A stretch of DNA of 64,000 bases from Caulobacterales bacterium (GTDB taxonomy: Bacteria > Pseudomonadota > Alphaproteobacteria > Caulobacterales > Caulobacteraceae), in assembly GCA_017302105.1 (NCBI GenBank), contig JAFLCS010000005.1, positions 137,574 through 201,573 of the forward strand. Direction: 5' to 3'. Under the pieces are notes generated by a model. It searched no databases and had not been told where the DNA came from. It saw only the letters and a program-made list of their open reading frames with translations. This document shows positions 25,817 to 35,284 of this stretch, piece by piece. Within the stretch, counting starts at the first letter, position 1, and the number at the start of each line of letters is the position of its first letter. Both the position numbers and the translations under genes were made by a program.

Positions 25817-27229
25817 ATGATCCAGCGCCTGCGCCCTGTTCCTTTCGCCCTCGGTCCCGTCCACTTCGTCGGCATCGGCGGCATCGGCATGAGCGGCATC
25901 GCCGAGATCATGCTCAAGATCGGCTATCAGGTGCAGGGCTCGGACGCCAAGGCCAGCGCCAATACCGAACGGCTGGAGAAGCTGGGTGCACGCATCCTGA
26001 TCGGCCACGATGCCGCCCATGTGTCGGATGGCGTGTCCGCGGTGGTTCATTCCACGGCAGTCAAGGCTGACAACCCTGAGATCCGTGAGGCTCGCCAGCG
26101 CCGTATCCCGGTCGTGCGCCGGGCAGAGATGCTGGCCGAACTGATGCGCCTGCAGTTCTCGATCGGCGTGGCAGGCACCCACGGCAAAACGACCACGACC
26201 TCCATGGTGGCGGCCCTGCTGGACGCCGGTGGTCTGGACCCAACGATCGTCAACGGCGGCATCATCAACGCCTATGGCACCAACGCCAAGGTCGGCGACG
26301 GGGACTGGATCGTGGTCGAGGCCGACGAAAGCGACGGTAGTTTCCTGCGCCTGAAGTCCACGGTCGCCATCGTTACCAACATCGATCCGGAGCATCTGGA
26401 TCACTACGGCGATTTTGACGGCGTGCGCCGGGCCTTCGTCGATTTCGTCGAGAACATTCCCTTCTACGGCTTCGCCGCCGTCTGTCTCGATCACCCCGAG
26501 GTCCAGCGCCTGGTCGCCCAGATCGACAACCGGCGGCTGGTCACCTACGGGACCAACCCTCAGGCCATGGTCCGGGCCGAGAACTGCGAGATGGGCCCCG
26601 ACGGCGCTCGCTTCGACGTCGTGATCCAGAATGGCGAGACGACGCGGATCGAAGGTCTGCACCTGCCGATGGCGGGCTGGCACAATGTCTCCAACGCCCT
26701 GGCCGCCATCGCGGTGGCGCGCGAGCTGGATGTGTCGGACGACGCCATCCGCGAGGGCCTGGCCGGTTTCGGCGGGGTCAAGCGGCGCTTCACCACGACC
26801 GGCATCGTCGACGGCGTTCGGATCGTGGACGACTACGGCCATCACCCCGTCGAGATCGCTGCCGTGCTGAAAGCCGCCCGCCAGGTGGCCGAAGGCCGGG
26901 TCATCGCTGTGGTCCAGCCGCACCGCTACACCCGCTTGCGCGATCTGATGGAAGAGTTTTCGACCTGCTTTGCCGACGCCGACATCGTCCATGTGGCGGA
27001 TGTCTATCCCGCCGGTGAAGAGCCGCTCGAAGGCGTGGACAAGCACGCGCTCGTCGATGGGATCCGCCGCTTCGGACATCGTGACGTCCAGCCGCTCGAG
27101 AATGCCGCCGTCCTGCCGCGCGTCATCAAGGAGGAGGCGAAGGCCGGCGACGTGGTGGTGCTGCTGGGAGCCGGCGATATCACCGCCTGGGCCTATGCGC
27201 TGCCGGGCCAGCTGGAGGCGATGGCCTAG
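25817..27229 (+). CDS. murC: UDP-N-acetylmuramate:L-alanine ligase
   Basis: The product has 470 residues. It has [17 protein letters not shown] at the N-terminus, the P-loop [46 protein letters not shown] and [12 protein letters not shown], and near the end VLLGAGDIT. It adds the first stem-peptide residue. It resumes the dcw cluster after the two opposite-strand genes, and no overlap with a neighbour is present on either side. Confidence 0.97.
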   Translation: MIQRLRPVPFALGPVHFVGIGGIGMSGIAEIMLKIGYQVQGSDAKASANTERLEKLGARILIGHDAAHVSDGVSAVVHSTAVKADNPEIREARQRRIPVVRRAEMLAELMRLQFSIGVAGTHGKTTTTSMVAALLDAGGLDPTIVNGGIINAYGTNAKVGDGDWIVVEADESDGSFLRLKSTVAIVTNIDPEHLDHYGDFDGVRRAFVDFVENIPFYGFAAVCLDHPEVQRLVAQIDNRRLVTYGTNPQAMVRAENCEMGPDGARFDVVIQNGETTRIEGLHLPMAGWHNVSNALAAIAVARELDVSDDAIREGLAGFGGVKRRFTTTGIVDGVRIVDDYGHHPVEIAAVLKAARQVAEGRVIAVVQPHRYTRLRDLMEEFSTCFADADIVHVADVYPAGEEPLEGVDKHALVDGIRRFGHRDVQPLENAAVLPRVIKEEAKAGDVVVLLGAGDITAWAYALPGQLEAMA

Positions 27230-27304
27230 CCGCCGATGCGCTGAGGTTTCGTCGCGCCCCGCCCTGGGTTAGCCTTGGCGGAGCCGCCGATGAGGTCCTT
27301 GGCC

Positions 27305-28654
27305 ATGACGTCCTCCCGCAACGCCATCGCGATGAGCCGTCGGCTTGTGCTCAGCGGCCTGGCGGCGGCCGTGGTCAGCCCGGCCATGGCTCGAGCTTGG
27401 CAGATCACGGGCGACTGGATCCCGCAACTGGCCGGCCGCTGGGACGTGATCTTCACCGTGCCGGCGGGCGACCTGGCCACCGTCTGGGTGATCGAACAGA
27501 CGCCGTCAGGTGCGACCAGTATCGCCACGGTTGGTCCTAATCCGATGGCCCTGGCGCTGCGCGAAACACGTCTGATCGGATCGACGCTGCGCCTGTCCGG
27601 CCCGACCAGCACGGGCGAGGCCATTCTGCAAGCGGCGCTTGCTCCCGATCGTCTGGAGGGGAGCTTTACGGCGGGCGATCTGGGCGGATCCTTTGTCGCG
27701 ACGCGGCGGTCCGATGTCCGGTCTCACACCGTCATCGAGATGTTCGACCAGAGTATCGCGACCTTTGAAGAGATGCTGTTCACGCCCGCACCGTTCGACG
27801 CCGCCTGGGCGGCGCGCAAGGGCGAACTCCGGGCGACGCTGGAAGAGGCGACCGAGCGTGATCTGGTCCGGGTGGTGCGCACCCTGATCGCCTCAGCCGG
27901 CCTGTCCCACAATGACTATGTCCTCGAACCGACGCCGCCGCTCGTTGTGGATTTGGTGCATTCGGAGCCTTCGATCTCCTGGCGTCGGCTCAGCGGCGGT
28001 GCCGGCTATCTGCGCATGGCCAGCTTCGTGGAAGATCCGGCCGCGCGCCAGGAGCTGGACGGCGCTTTTGCGGATCTGGCCGCAACCCGCGGGTTCGTGG
28101 TCGATCTGCGCGGCAACAGCGGCGGAAATCTGGGTTTGGCCATGCGGCTGGGCGATCATCTGTTCCCCACCCAGACGACAGTTGGCGCTTTCGCCACCCG
28201 CCGGGCGCTCGACGCCGCCGGGGTCGCGGGCATGGACGCCCTGCCGGACGACGCCTACGCGGCCTTCAGCGGCTATGAGGTCGAGGCATTTCAGGACGCC
28301 CTGACCCATGCGGGAGCGGTGCGGATCGTCACAGGCGGTCGGGCGCCCGCAGCCTATGCGCAGCCGGTCGCCCTCTTGGTCGATAGCCGCTGTGCCAGCA
28401 CAACCGAAGCCATGGCCGCCGTGATCAAGGAAAGTGGCCGCGCGCGCCTGTTCGGTTCGACCACGGCCGGGCGGATGCTGTCGTCTCGCCGCCTGCCGGT
28501 GCTGGACGGCTACACCCTTCGCGTCGCCTATGCCGATTTTCGCACACCGGGTGGGGCCAATATCGAGGGCGTTGGGGTGGCCCCTGACCAGATCACGGGC
28601 GCGGGTGACGCCGCTGTTCGCGCCGCGACGAGCTGGTTGCGGTCCCAGCGCTGA
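27305..28654 (+). CDS. S41 family peptidase (C-terminal-processing protease-like), exported
   Basis: The product has about 449 residues. A twin-arginine-like leader (SRRLVLSGLAAAVVS) implies export. The first 130 mature residues look like a beta-rich domain. The rest carries S41 features: VVDLRGNSGGNLGLAM, then VALLVDSRCASTTEAMAAVI (likely nucleophile Ser in AST) and LFGSTTAGR. The usual catalytic Lys position is not evident, so it may be a divergent or tricorn/IRBP-like member. No PDZ domain is obvious. In-frame starts exist at 27275 (TTG), 27290 and 27332. It lies between murC and murB in the cell-wall cluster. Confidence 0.78.
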   Translation: MTSSRNAIAMSRRLVLSGLAAAVVSPAMARAWQITGDWIPQLAGRWDVIFTVPAGDLATVWVIEQTPSGATSIATVGPNPMALALRETRLIGSTLRLSGPTSTGEAILQAALAPDRLEGSFTAGDLGGSFVATRRSDVRSHTVIEMFDQSIATFEEMLFTPAPFDAAWAARKGELRATLEEATERDLVRVVRTLIASAGLSHNDYVLEPTPPLVVDLVHSEPSISWRRLSGGAGYLRMASFVEDPAARQELDGAFADLAATRGFVVDLRGNSGGNLGLAMRLGDHLFPTQTTVGAFATRRALDAAGVAGMDALPDDAYAAFSGYEVEAFQDALTHAGAVRIVTGGRAPAAYAQPVALLVDSRCASTTEAMAAVIKESGRARLFGSTTAGRMLSSRRLPVLDGYTLRVAYADFRTPGGANIEGVGVAPDQITGAGDAAVRAATSWLRSQR

Positions 28655-28708
28655 AGCTGGATTGGCGGGCCGGGTGGACGCGAGCCGCGTGTCGTTTTAT
28701 CCGCCTAG

Positions 28709-29677
28709 ATGAGTATCGTTTCATTCGGGCCCCGGGCTTCATCGGGGCGAGCGGAGTTCAGCTTGGCCTCTCTGGAAAACCTGCCGACCGTGCGCGGCAA
28801 GCTGCTGCTCAACGAGCCGCTGGGCCCCTACACCTGGTTCCGGGTCGGCGGGGCGGCGGACGCCCTGTTCATTCCCGCCGACGCCGACGATCTGGCCGAT
28901 TTCCTAAAGGCTCTGGATCGGTCGGTTCCGGTGACGGTGCTGGGCGTCGGTTCGAACGTCATTGTGCGCGACGGCGGGGTCGCGGGCGTAGTCGTCCGCC
29001 TGGCGGGGCGGCCCTGGGCTCAGATCACGACCGACGGCGACACCCTCACCGCCGGTGCCGGGGCGCTCGACAGCATGGTCGCCAAGGCCTCGGCTCGGGC
29101 CGGGATCGCCGGGCTGGAGTTTTATGCGGGCATCCCCGGCACCATCGGCGGTGCCCTGACCATGAATGCGGGCTGTTACGGGTCCGAGACGAAGGACGTG
29201 CTGGTCTCGGCGCGCGGCCTGACCCGCACCGGCGACTGGGTCGACTATGCCCTGGCCGACTTCGGCTACACCTATCGGCATTCCGTCGTGCCCGAGAATG
29301 AGATCATCTGGGTCGAGGCCACCTATCGCGGCGCGCCCGATGCGCCCGAGGCGGTCCAGGCCCGCATCGACGAAATCACCAGCCGCCGCGAACTGACCCA
29401 GCCGATCCGCGAAAAGACCGGCGGCTCGACCTTCAAGAACCCGCCGGGCCATTCGTCCTGGAAGCTGGTCGACGCGGCCGGCTGGCGAGGCAAGCTGTTC
29501 GCCGTGTCCGGCGGCGGCGCCAAGTTCTCAGAGCTGCATTCCAACTTCATGATCAACCCGGGCGAAGCCACCGCCGCTGACATCGAGGGCCTGGGCGAAG
29601 CGGTGCGCGCGGATGTGCAGGCCAAGACCGGCGTTCAGCTGGATTGGGAGATCAAGCGGATTGGGCGATCGAGCTAA
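28709..29677 (+). CDS. murB: UDP-N-acetylenolpyruvoylglucosamine reductase
   Basis: The product has 322 residues and is a flavoprotein of the FAD-binding PCMH type: [49 protein letters not shown], then [20 protein letters not shown] with the catalytic Ser, and [19 protein letters not shown]. It reduces the enolpyruvyl group to form UDP-MurNAc. It provides the substrate for MurC encoded just upstream. Confidence 0.96.
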   Translation: MSIVSFGPRASSGRAEFSLASLENLPTVRGKLLLNEPLGPYTWFRVGGAADALFIPADADDLADFLKALDRSVPVTVLGVGSNVIVRDGGVAGVVVRLAGRPWAQITTDGDTLTAGAGALDSMVAKASARAGIAGLEFYAGIPGTIGGALTMNAGCYGSETKDVLVSARGLTRTGDWVDYALADFGYTYRHSVVPENEIIWVEATYRGAPDAPEAVQARIDEITSRRELTQPIREKTGGSTFKNPPGHSSWKLVDAAGWRGKLFAVSGGGAKFSELHSNFMINPGEATAADIEGLGEAVRADVQAKTGVQLDWEIKRIGRSS

Positions 29678-29697
29678 TTCGCTGCAATCGTCGGCTG

Positions 29698-29715
29698 GTA
29701 AACCAGACGTAAACC
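29698..29715. promoter_or_regulatory. direct repeat upstream of ddl
   Basis: GTAAACC occurs at 29698-29704 and again at 29709-29715, 11 bases apart (one helical turn), in the 80-bp gap between murB and ddl. The same-face spacing suggests a dimeric or tandem activator site. It is not a match to the TTAA-based CtrA consensus. Confidence 0.3.
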
Positions 29716-29757
29716 AAGATTGCCGATCAAGGTTGCTCGCGCCCTGTCGAGTGGTCC

Positions 29758-30696
29758 ATGTCTCGCATTCCGTCCGAAACCCACGTCGCTGTCCTGATGG
29801 GCGGATTGTCGTCCGAGCGCGAAGTCTCGCTCGTTTCGGGTCGGGAATGTGCCAAGGCCCTCAGGGCGGTCGGCTTTCGCGTTACCGAGATCGACGCCGG
29901 CCGCGATCTGGCGGTGGTCCTCGGCGAGCTTAAGCCCGACGTTGCCTTCAACGCCCTGCACGGCGTCTGGGGTGAGGATGGCTGCGTTCAGGGCGTGCTG
30001 GAGACGCTCGGCATCCCCTATACCCATTCCGGCGTCCTGGCCTCGGCCCTGGCGATGGACAAGGACAAGTCCAAGGCGGTGCTCAAGGCCGGCGGCGTGA
30101 CGGTGCCAGGTGGTGGCCTGTTCGACCGGCACGAGGTCGCCCGTCGTCACGTCATCGACCCGCCCTATGTGGTCAAGCCCAATGCCGAGGGGTCTTCGGT
30201 CGGCGTCTATCTGATCCGTGAAGGCTCCAACGGCTTTGCTGTCGAAGTCGGTTCGCCCAGCTGGACCTACGGCGATGAGGTTATGGTCGAACCCTATGTC
30301 GCGGGTCAGGAATTGTGCGTCACGGTCCTGGGGGAGGCGACCGGACCGCGCGCTCTGACGGTCACCGACATCACTCCAGCCAAGGGATTCTACGACTACG
30401 AAGCCAAATATGCGCCGGGCGGCTCAACGCACAAGCTCCCGGCAATCCTGCCGCCGGAGATCTTCGAGCGGTGTCTGCGTGAGGCCGAAGCGGCGCATCG
30501 CGCCATGGGCTGCCGGGGCGTCAGCCGGTCGGATTTCCGATTTGATGCTGCGCAGGACGTCCTCGTCCTGCTGGAGGTCAATACCCAGCCCGGCATGACC
30601 CCGACCTCGCTCGCGCCGGAGCAGGCTGCTCATACGGGCATGGAATTCGAAGCCCTGGTCCGCTGGATGGTCGAGGACGCCTCATGCCAGCGGTGA
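29758..30696 (+). CDS. ddl: D-alanine:D-alanine ligase
   Basis: The product has 312 residues with an ATP-grasp fold: [21 protein letters not shown]-type sequence ([15 protein letters not shown]), [32 protein letters not shown] and [19 protein letters not shown]. It makes D-Ala-D-Ala, the substrate of MurF. The 3' end overlaps ftsQ by 13 bases, so the two are translationally linked, as in Caulobacter ddlB-ftsQ. Confidence 0.96.
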   Translation: MSRIPSETHVAVLMGGLSSEREVSLVSGRECAKALRAVGFRVTEIDAGRDLAVVLGELKPDVAFNALHGVWGEDGCVQGVLETLGIPYTHSGVLASALAMDKDKSKAVLKAGGVTVPGGGLFDRHEVARRHVIDPPYVVKPNAEGSSVGVYLIREGSNGFAVEVGSPSWTYGDEVMVEPYVAGQELCVTVLGEATGPRALTVTDITPAKGFYDYEAKYAPGGSTHKLPAILPPEIFERCLREAEAAHRAMGCRGVSRSDFRFDAAQDVLVLLEVNTQPGMTPTSLAPEQAAHTGMEFEALVRWMVEDASCQR

Positions 30697-31541
30697 TCCG
30701 GGGTGGACGTCGACAGGCGGCACCGGCTCCGCGCCGGCGAACCGCAACCGCGTCGCGTGGCCCGGCGCGCAATGCGTCCGCGTCCGCCACCGTCTTCGAT
30801 CAGGGACTGACGCCGGGCATGGCCTGGATGGGTCTTGGGGCCTTCGCGCTTGTGGCGCTGGCCATTGCCTTGTTCGGCTGGGGCGCGGACATTTCGCGTG
30901 CCACCGGGAGAGCCGTCGACAACCAGATTGCCGCCCTGGGTTTCCGCCTCGAACAGGTTCACGTGCAAGGTGCTAGCGCGGCGGGCCAGCGAGCCATTCT
31001 CGACGAGCTTCGCCTCGAGCGCGGCCAGCCTTTCGTCTTCATGGACCTGGACGAACTGCGGACCCAGATCGAGGGGGTCGGCTGGGTCGGCGAGGCCCGC
31101 GTGGTGCGCCTGTTGCCGAACACCCTGGTTATCGAGGTCAGCGAACGTCGTCCTACGGCTGTCTGGCAGCTGGCCGGCGAGACCCGCGTTGTCGACGCGA
31201 ATGGGACAGTGATCCCCGGGGCCGATCCGGGACGATTCTCCGAGCTTCCGTTGTTGGTCGGCGCTGGTGCCAACCAGGCGGCTCCGGATCTGATTCCGCT
31301 GGTCCAGCGGTGGCCGCGTCTGCGGGATCGTCTGGATGCCGCGGTCTGGGTGGACGGACGCCGCTGGAACCTGTTGCTGCGTGACGGCAGCGTCATCCAG
31401 CTTCCGGCGGAAGGCCTGGACGAGGCCTTCGTGCAGCTGGAGGCCATGGACCAGGCGCAGCGTCTGCTCGATCTGGGGTTCGCGAGGGTGGATATGAGAG
31501 TGGCGGGTAACGTGGCGATCGAGCCACGCGGCTCAGCTTGA
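30684..31541 (+). CDS. ftsQ: cell division protein FtsQ
   Basis: The product has 285 residues. A long basic, proline- and arginine-rich cytoplasmic tail (1-45) leads to one membrane helix (about 50-68). The periplasmic POTRA domain has [18 protein letters not shown] and the beta domain has [26 protein letters not shown]. It recruits FtsL, FtsB and FtsWI. The start overlaps ddl and ftsA follows 49 bases later. Confidence 0.93.
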   Translation: MPAVIRGGRRQAAPAPRRRTATASRGPARNASASATVFDQGLTPGMAWMGLGAFALVALAIALFGWGADISRATGRAVDNQIAALGFRLEQVHVQGASAAGQRAILDELRLERGQPFVFMDLDELRTQIEGVGWVGEARVVRLLPNTLVIEVSERRPTAVWQLAGETRVVDANGTVIPGADPGRFSELPLLVGAGANQAAPDLIPLVQRWPRLRDRLDAAVWVDGRRWNLLLRDGSVIQLPAEGLDEAFVQLEAMDQAQRLLDLGFARVDMRVAGNVAIEPRGSA

Positions 31542-31590
31542 AAATTGGGGTGAGACACGCCTTCGGGGGTGCTTGGGTTCTGGTGAGCGA

Positions 31591-32925
31591 ATGACGCGTC
31601 TGGGTGGACGGGAAAAATCCGGTGAGGGTCTGGGGGGACTCGGAGTCGGCAAGTCGGGTGCCGTGACGGCACTGGATCTGGGCGCATCCAAGGTGGCGTG
31701 TTTCATCATGACGCCGGACGGCGTTCGTCGGGCCGACCAGACGGTACGGGTCGCCTATATGGGTCACGTTCAGTCGCGTGGTCTGCGCGGCGGTGCCCTG
31801 GTTGACCTGGAACAGGTGGCCGACGCCGTTTCCCATGCCGTGCAGCGGGCCGAGCGCGACAGCGCCGATCCTGTCTCCGGTGTTGTCGTCGCCACGGCCA
31901 TCGGACAGCAGTACGGCCACCGGATCGGCACGGTGGTGTCCCTGGGCGCGCGCCCAATCCGGGATGCGGATCTGTTTCGGGCGATCGCCAGCGCGCTCGG
32001 CCGCGCCAATCTGCCGGGCCGACGCCCCATTCACATCCTGCCGCTGCGCTGGGCGGTCGATGCCGGGCCGCCGGTGCGTGATCCACGCGGATTGACCGGC
32101 GATCAGCTTGGCCTGGAGTTGTTGATCGTCACCATGGCCGAAACGGCGTTCACCTCCCTGTCGCACTGCCTGGCCCTGGCGCATCTCGATCTGGAGGGTG
32201 TCGTCTCGGCCCCCTTCATGTCGGCGCTCTCGGTCCTTGAAGAGGACGAAAAGGAACTGGGCTGCGCCTGCATCGACATGGGCGGCGGCTCGACCACTGC
32301 GGCGGTTTTCGCGGGCGGATCCCTCGTCCATGTCGACGGCGTGCCGATCGGCGGAGTCCACGTCACCCAGGACATCGCGCGTGGCCTGTCGACCTCCATG
32401 AACGGGGCAGAGCGGCTCAAGACCATGCACGGCTCATGCATGGCCTCGGCGCATGAGGACGGCGAACAGATCGAGGCACCGGCGCGCGGTGACGACCCGA
32501 ACGCCCCGCCGATACGTTTCGACCGTGGCATTGTCACCAACATCATCGCGCCGCGCGTCGAGGAGACGCTCGAACTGGTCCGCGACCGTCTGAAACAGTC
32601 AGGAGCGCCGTTTGAGCCGGGGGCCAGCGTCGTCCTGACTGGCGGGGCGAGCCAGTTGGTCGGCGTGCGAGAACTGGCTGTGCGGGTCTTTGACGGACGG
32701 CCTGTCCGCCTGGCCCGCCCCATGCGCAGTCCGCATCTGGCTGATGCGGCCTCGGGCCCGGGTTTCTGCGCGGCGTCCGGCGTGCTGGTGCGCGCCGCCT
32801 ATGGTCCGCGTGAGGCGGTGTCTGCCAAGAAGATGCTGTCCGCCAAGATCGGCCCGGGGGCGACGGCCCAGGGTCATGACGGATTCGTGCCGCGCATGAT
32901 CCGCTGGGTCGCCGAGAACTTCTGA
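31591..32925 (+). CDS. ftsA: cell division protein FtsA
   Basis: The product is an actin-like ATPase of about 444 residues: TALDLGASKVACFIM (phosphate 1), the SHS2/1C insertion in the first half, GCACIDMGGGSTTAAVFAGG (phosphate 2), VVLTGGASQLVGVRELA (adenosine motif) and a C-terminal amphipathic end (PRMIRWVAENF) for membrane targeting. It tethers FtsZ to the membrane. ATG 31591 follows a GGTGAG site. The open frame extends to TTG 31573. Confidence 0.96.
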   Translation: MTRLGGREKSGEGLGGLGVGKSGAVTALDLGASKVACFIMTPDGVRRADQTVRVAYMGHVQSRGLRGGALVDLEQVADAVSHAVQRAERDSADPVSGVVVATAIGQQYGHRIGTVVSLGARPIRDADLFRAIASALGRANLPGRRPIHILPLRWAVDAGPPVRDPRGLTGDQLGLELLIVTMAETAFTSLSHCLALAHLDLEGVVSAPFMSALSVLEEDEKELGCACIDMGGGSTTAAVFAGGSLVHVDGVPIGGVHVTQDIARGLSTSMNGAERLKTMHGSCMASAHEDGEQIEAPARGDDPNAPPIRFDRGIVTNIIAPRVEETLELVRDRLKQSGAPFEPGASVVLTGGASQLVGVRELAVRVFDGRPVRLARPMRSPHLADAASGPGFCAASGVLVRAAYGPREAVSAKKMLSAKIGPGATAQGHDGFVPRMIRWVAENF

Positions 32926-33136
32926 CCGGTTCGAACAGGAAGCCCATCATCCCGCGACAATTTCCCGCGTCTCAGGCCGGTGGACCGTTGTGCCGATGGC
33001 CGTCGCCCAGGGCCCGAGGCGGTATCCGGTCGGGCCCTGCTGGTGCCCCTGCCGGAGCGAGCGTGGCCGCAGGGCCGAGGCGCGAACGATTGCCGACGGC
33101 GACATTGTCCGGTGGCCGGCGTGCCGCGCCCCGACC

Positions 33137-33162
33137 TAGATGCCCCGGTGACGGGACATCTA
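33137..33162. terminator. hairpin after ftsA, before A/T island
   Basis: TAGATG-c-CCCG-GTGA-CGGG-a-CATCTA pairs with one internal mismatch (arms 33137-33147 and 33152-33162). It is followed by AGAAAAAATATATTTT. It may separate the ftsQA transcript from ftsZ, although the T-run is displaced. Confidence 0.4.
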
Positions 33163-33351
33163 AGAAAAAATATATTTTCAATGAGTTATGCAGCGTCGCG
33201 CGCCAGGTTCTCAAGCGCCCGCAGGTCGTTGAGGTCATCAGACAGGCGCGACGCGCCAGGATCCCTCGGGGGCGGCCGGCCGCGACTGAGCCGGCAATTG
33301 TCGTCAGGGGAGGGACCGGGAAGCGACGGGCTTCGGCACAATATCGCCCCA

Positions 33352-33419
33352 GACTCGCGTTCTTTCAGGCGCATAACCGAGCCTTACGGTTAACAAAACC
33401 CTAGAAGGAATCGCGACTC
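33352..33419. promoter_or_regulatory. paired GANTC (CcrM) sites upstream of ftsZ
   Basis: GACTC occurs at 33352-33356 and 33415-33419, within 190 bp of the ftsZ ATG. A TTAA at 33390 lies between them. In Caulobacter, GANTC methylation with GcrA stimulates ftsZ transcription, so paired sites here suggest the same cell-cycle control. The function in this organism is inferred. Confidence 0.4.
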
Positions 33420-33541
33420 ACGCTATCGCGGTAACCGGTCCTTAAGACTGGTGGCTTTTCATTAACCCTGTCCGTGGACGGTGCTTCGCAGGCGGCGAAG
33501 CAAGGCGAATTGAGCGGATCGGGTCGGAGGTCGATAGAGAA

Positions 33542-35104
33542 ATGCGTGATCTGGGTCTTTCGGCGCCCAAGGCGACGGAACTGAAGCCCCGCATCGTGGT
33601 GTTCGGTGTGGGTGGCGCGGGCGGCAATGCCGTCAACAACATGATTACGGCCAGCCTTGAGGGCTGTGATTTCGTCGTGGCCAATACCGATGCTCAGCAT
33701 CTGACCTATTCCAAGGCGGATGCCCGGATCCAGCTCGGTGCCACAATCACGCAAGGATTGGGTGCTGGAGCGCATCCCGAGGTCGGGATGAATGCGGCCG
33801 AGGAATCCGAGGAAGAGATCAACGCCCACCTCGACGGGGCCCATATGGTCTTCATCACTGCCGGTATGGGCGGTGGCACCGGGACCGGGGCTGCGCCGGT
33901 CATTGCGCGCTGCGCGCGGGATCGCGGGATCCTGACCGTCGGTGTCGTGACCAAGCCCTTCAGCTTTGAGGGACGGCACCGCGCTCGCCTGGCGGACGCC
34001 GGAATCGCCGAACTTCAGCGTTATGTCGACACCCTGATCGTCATTCCGAACCAGAACCTGTTCCGCATCGCCAACGAGAAGACCGGCTTCACGGAAGCCT
34101 TCGGCCTGGCCGACGAAGTGCTGCTGGCCGGCGTGCGTTCCATCACCGATCTGATGGTGCTGCCGGGCCTGATCAACCTCGATTTTGCCGACGTCCGTGC
34201 CGTCATGTCCGAGATGGGCAAGGCGATGATGGGCACCGGCGAGGCCACAGGCGAAGATCGCGCCACGACGGCGGCCCAGGCCGCGATCCAGAACCCACTT
34301 CTGGACGATACCTCGCTGCGTGGGGCCAAGGCGGTGCTGGTCAACATCACCGGCGGTAAGGACATGACCCTGATGGAGGTCGATGAGGCCGCCAACATCA
34401 TCTGGGGCGAGGTCGATCCGGAGGCCAACTTCATCTTCGGTGCGGCCTTCGATCCCGATCTGGAAGGCAAGCTGCGCGTCTCGGTGGTTGCCACCGGCAT
34501 GGACGAAGTCGCCATTCAGAAAATCGAGCCGACCCCGATGCGGCGCACCGAATCCGTGTCGCGCACGATCACCCCGGCCCCGGCGATTGCCGAGTCCATC
34601 CCGGCGGAGGCCATCGCCGCGACCGCTGAACGGACCGAGATCCAGCCCGAGCCGGCCGTACGCCGCGCCCAGGCCGACCTGGAAATTGCTGCCCGTACGC
34701 TGGACCCGCGCCAGATGCTGGTCGAGGATACAACCCCCGCGACCTCAGAGCCGCGCGTGGTGGCGCGGATCGTCGATCCCATGGTCGAGGAGATGGAAGC
34801 CCAGGGCGATCTGTATATGTCCGAGCCGCCCGTCGAGCCGCGCCGTGCGACGGCCGAGCCGGAGCCGGCCCGGGCGCGTGATGCGGACCTTTATATGGAC
34901 CGCCGCGACCCGCCCAAGAAGGACCGTTTCACCCTGTTTGGACGCCGCAAGTCCGAGGCGGCACCGATCCGTGAGCCTCAGCCTGCCAGACCGGCCCAGC
35001 AGCTGAAGTCGACCCAGCAGATCGAGCCGACGCCGACCACGGCGGCGGTTCCTGAGGAAGACGACCTCAACATTCCAGCCTTCCTGCGCCGCCTGGCCAA
35101 CTAG
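33542..35104 (+). CDS. ftsZ: cell division GTPase FtsZ
   Basis: The product has 520 residues. The tubulin signature GGGTGTG is at 110-116, preceded by [15 protein letters not shown]. The T7 loop region has [11 protein letters not shown]. The globular GTPase ends near residue 320 and is followed by an unusually long acidic/proline/arginine-rich linker of about 185 residues, then the conserved C-terminal peptide [14 protein letters not shown], which binds FtsA and other partners. Long linkers are typical of Caulobacterales FtsZ. ATG 33542 follows GGAGGT. A strong terminator follows. Confidence 0.98.
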   Translation: MRDLGLSAPKATELKPRIVVFGVGGAGGNAVNNMITASLEGCDFVVANTDAQHLTYSKADARIQLGATITQGLGAGAHPEVGMNAAEESEEEINAHLDGAHMVFITAGMGGGTGTGAAPVIARCARDRGILTVGVVTKPFSFEGRHRARLADAGIAELQRYVDTLIVIPNQNLFRIANEKTGFTEAFGLADEVLLAGVRSITDLMVLPGLINLDFADVRAVMSEMGKAMMGTGEATGEDRATTAAQAAIQNPLLDDTSLRGAKAVLVNITGGKDMTLMEVDEAANIIWGEVDPEANFIFGAAFDPDLEGKLRVSVVATGMDEVAIQKIEPTPMRRTESVSRTITPAPAIAESIPAEAIAATAERTEIQPEPAVRRAQADLEIAARTLDPRQMLVEDTTPATSEPRVVARIVDPMVEEMEAQGDLYMSEPPVEPRRATAEPEPARARDADLYMDRRDPPKKDRFTLFGRRKSEAAPIREPQPARPAQQLKSTQQIEPTPTTAAVPEEDDLNIPAFLRRLAN

Positions 35105-35125
35105 GCCGGTCGTCCAGTCTGGACG

Positions 35126-35157
35126 CACCGCCCGCGAGAAATCGTGGGCGGTGTTTT
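35126..35157 (+). terminator. Rho-independent terminator of ftsZ
   Basis: A perfect 12-bp stem (CACCGCCCGCGA, 35126-35137; TCGTGGGCGGTG, 35142-35153) has a GAAA tetraloop, followed by TTTT. It lies 20 bases after the ftsZ stop and separates ftsZ from lpxC. Confidence 0.85.
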
Positions 35158-35208
35158 CGTTTGGGGAGCGACCCTAGAAACAAAGCGAAACCTGACTTGG
35201 CTTTTGCC

Positions 35209-35220
35209 TGACAGCTGTCA
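35209..35220. promoter_or_regulatory. perfect dyad TGACAGCTGTCA upstream of lpxC
   Basis: This 12-base perfect palindrome lies 64 bases before the lpxC start codon, next to a repeated CCTGAC (35191 and 35207) and just before GGTTAAGG. It is too short and A/T-poor for a terminator and sits where an operator would. No regulator is known to me for it. Confidence 0.35.
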
Positions 35221-35284
35221 CGGTTAAGGGCGTGCTGCGGTGTCCCGTGTGGCGGGACCGAGTTAGCGTATCTGAGGTTTCGTC

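Larger units (their letters stand above)
32926..33541. promoter_or_regulatory. ftsA-ftsZ intergenic region (616 bp, no supported gene)
   Basis: This is a long control region for a densely packed cluster. It contains an imperfect hairpin (33137-33162), an A/T island with the 12-base palindrome AAAATATATTTT (33167-33178), two GANTC (CcrM) sites GACTC at 33352-33356 and 33415-33419, and TTAA elements at 33390, 33442 and 33462 (the last as TTAACC, a CtrA half-site type). GGAGGT precedes the ftsZ ATG. Several short frames are open (for example 62 codons on the minus strand at 33186-33374) but none shows protein-like features I can defend. In Caulobacter, ftsZ is controlled by CtrA and by CcrM methylation. 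Confidence 0.6.

Noticed and set aside
26047-26268. Minus-strand frames within murC
   Set aside because: They are shadow frames of a strongly conserved gene.
33186-33374. 62-codon minus-strand frame ending in LSDDLNDLRALENLARDAA
   Set aside because: The C-terminal segment looks protein-like, but there is no start signal or upstream homology, and the region is better explained as the ftsZ control region.
32980-33404. Plus-strand frames of 137-138 codons in the ftsA-ftsZ gap
   Set aside because: Composition is Arg/Pro/Gly-rich with no protein-like pattern and no ribosome site. Two overlapping frames are equally open, as expected of GC-rich noncoding DNA.
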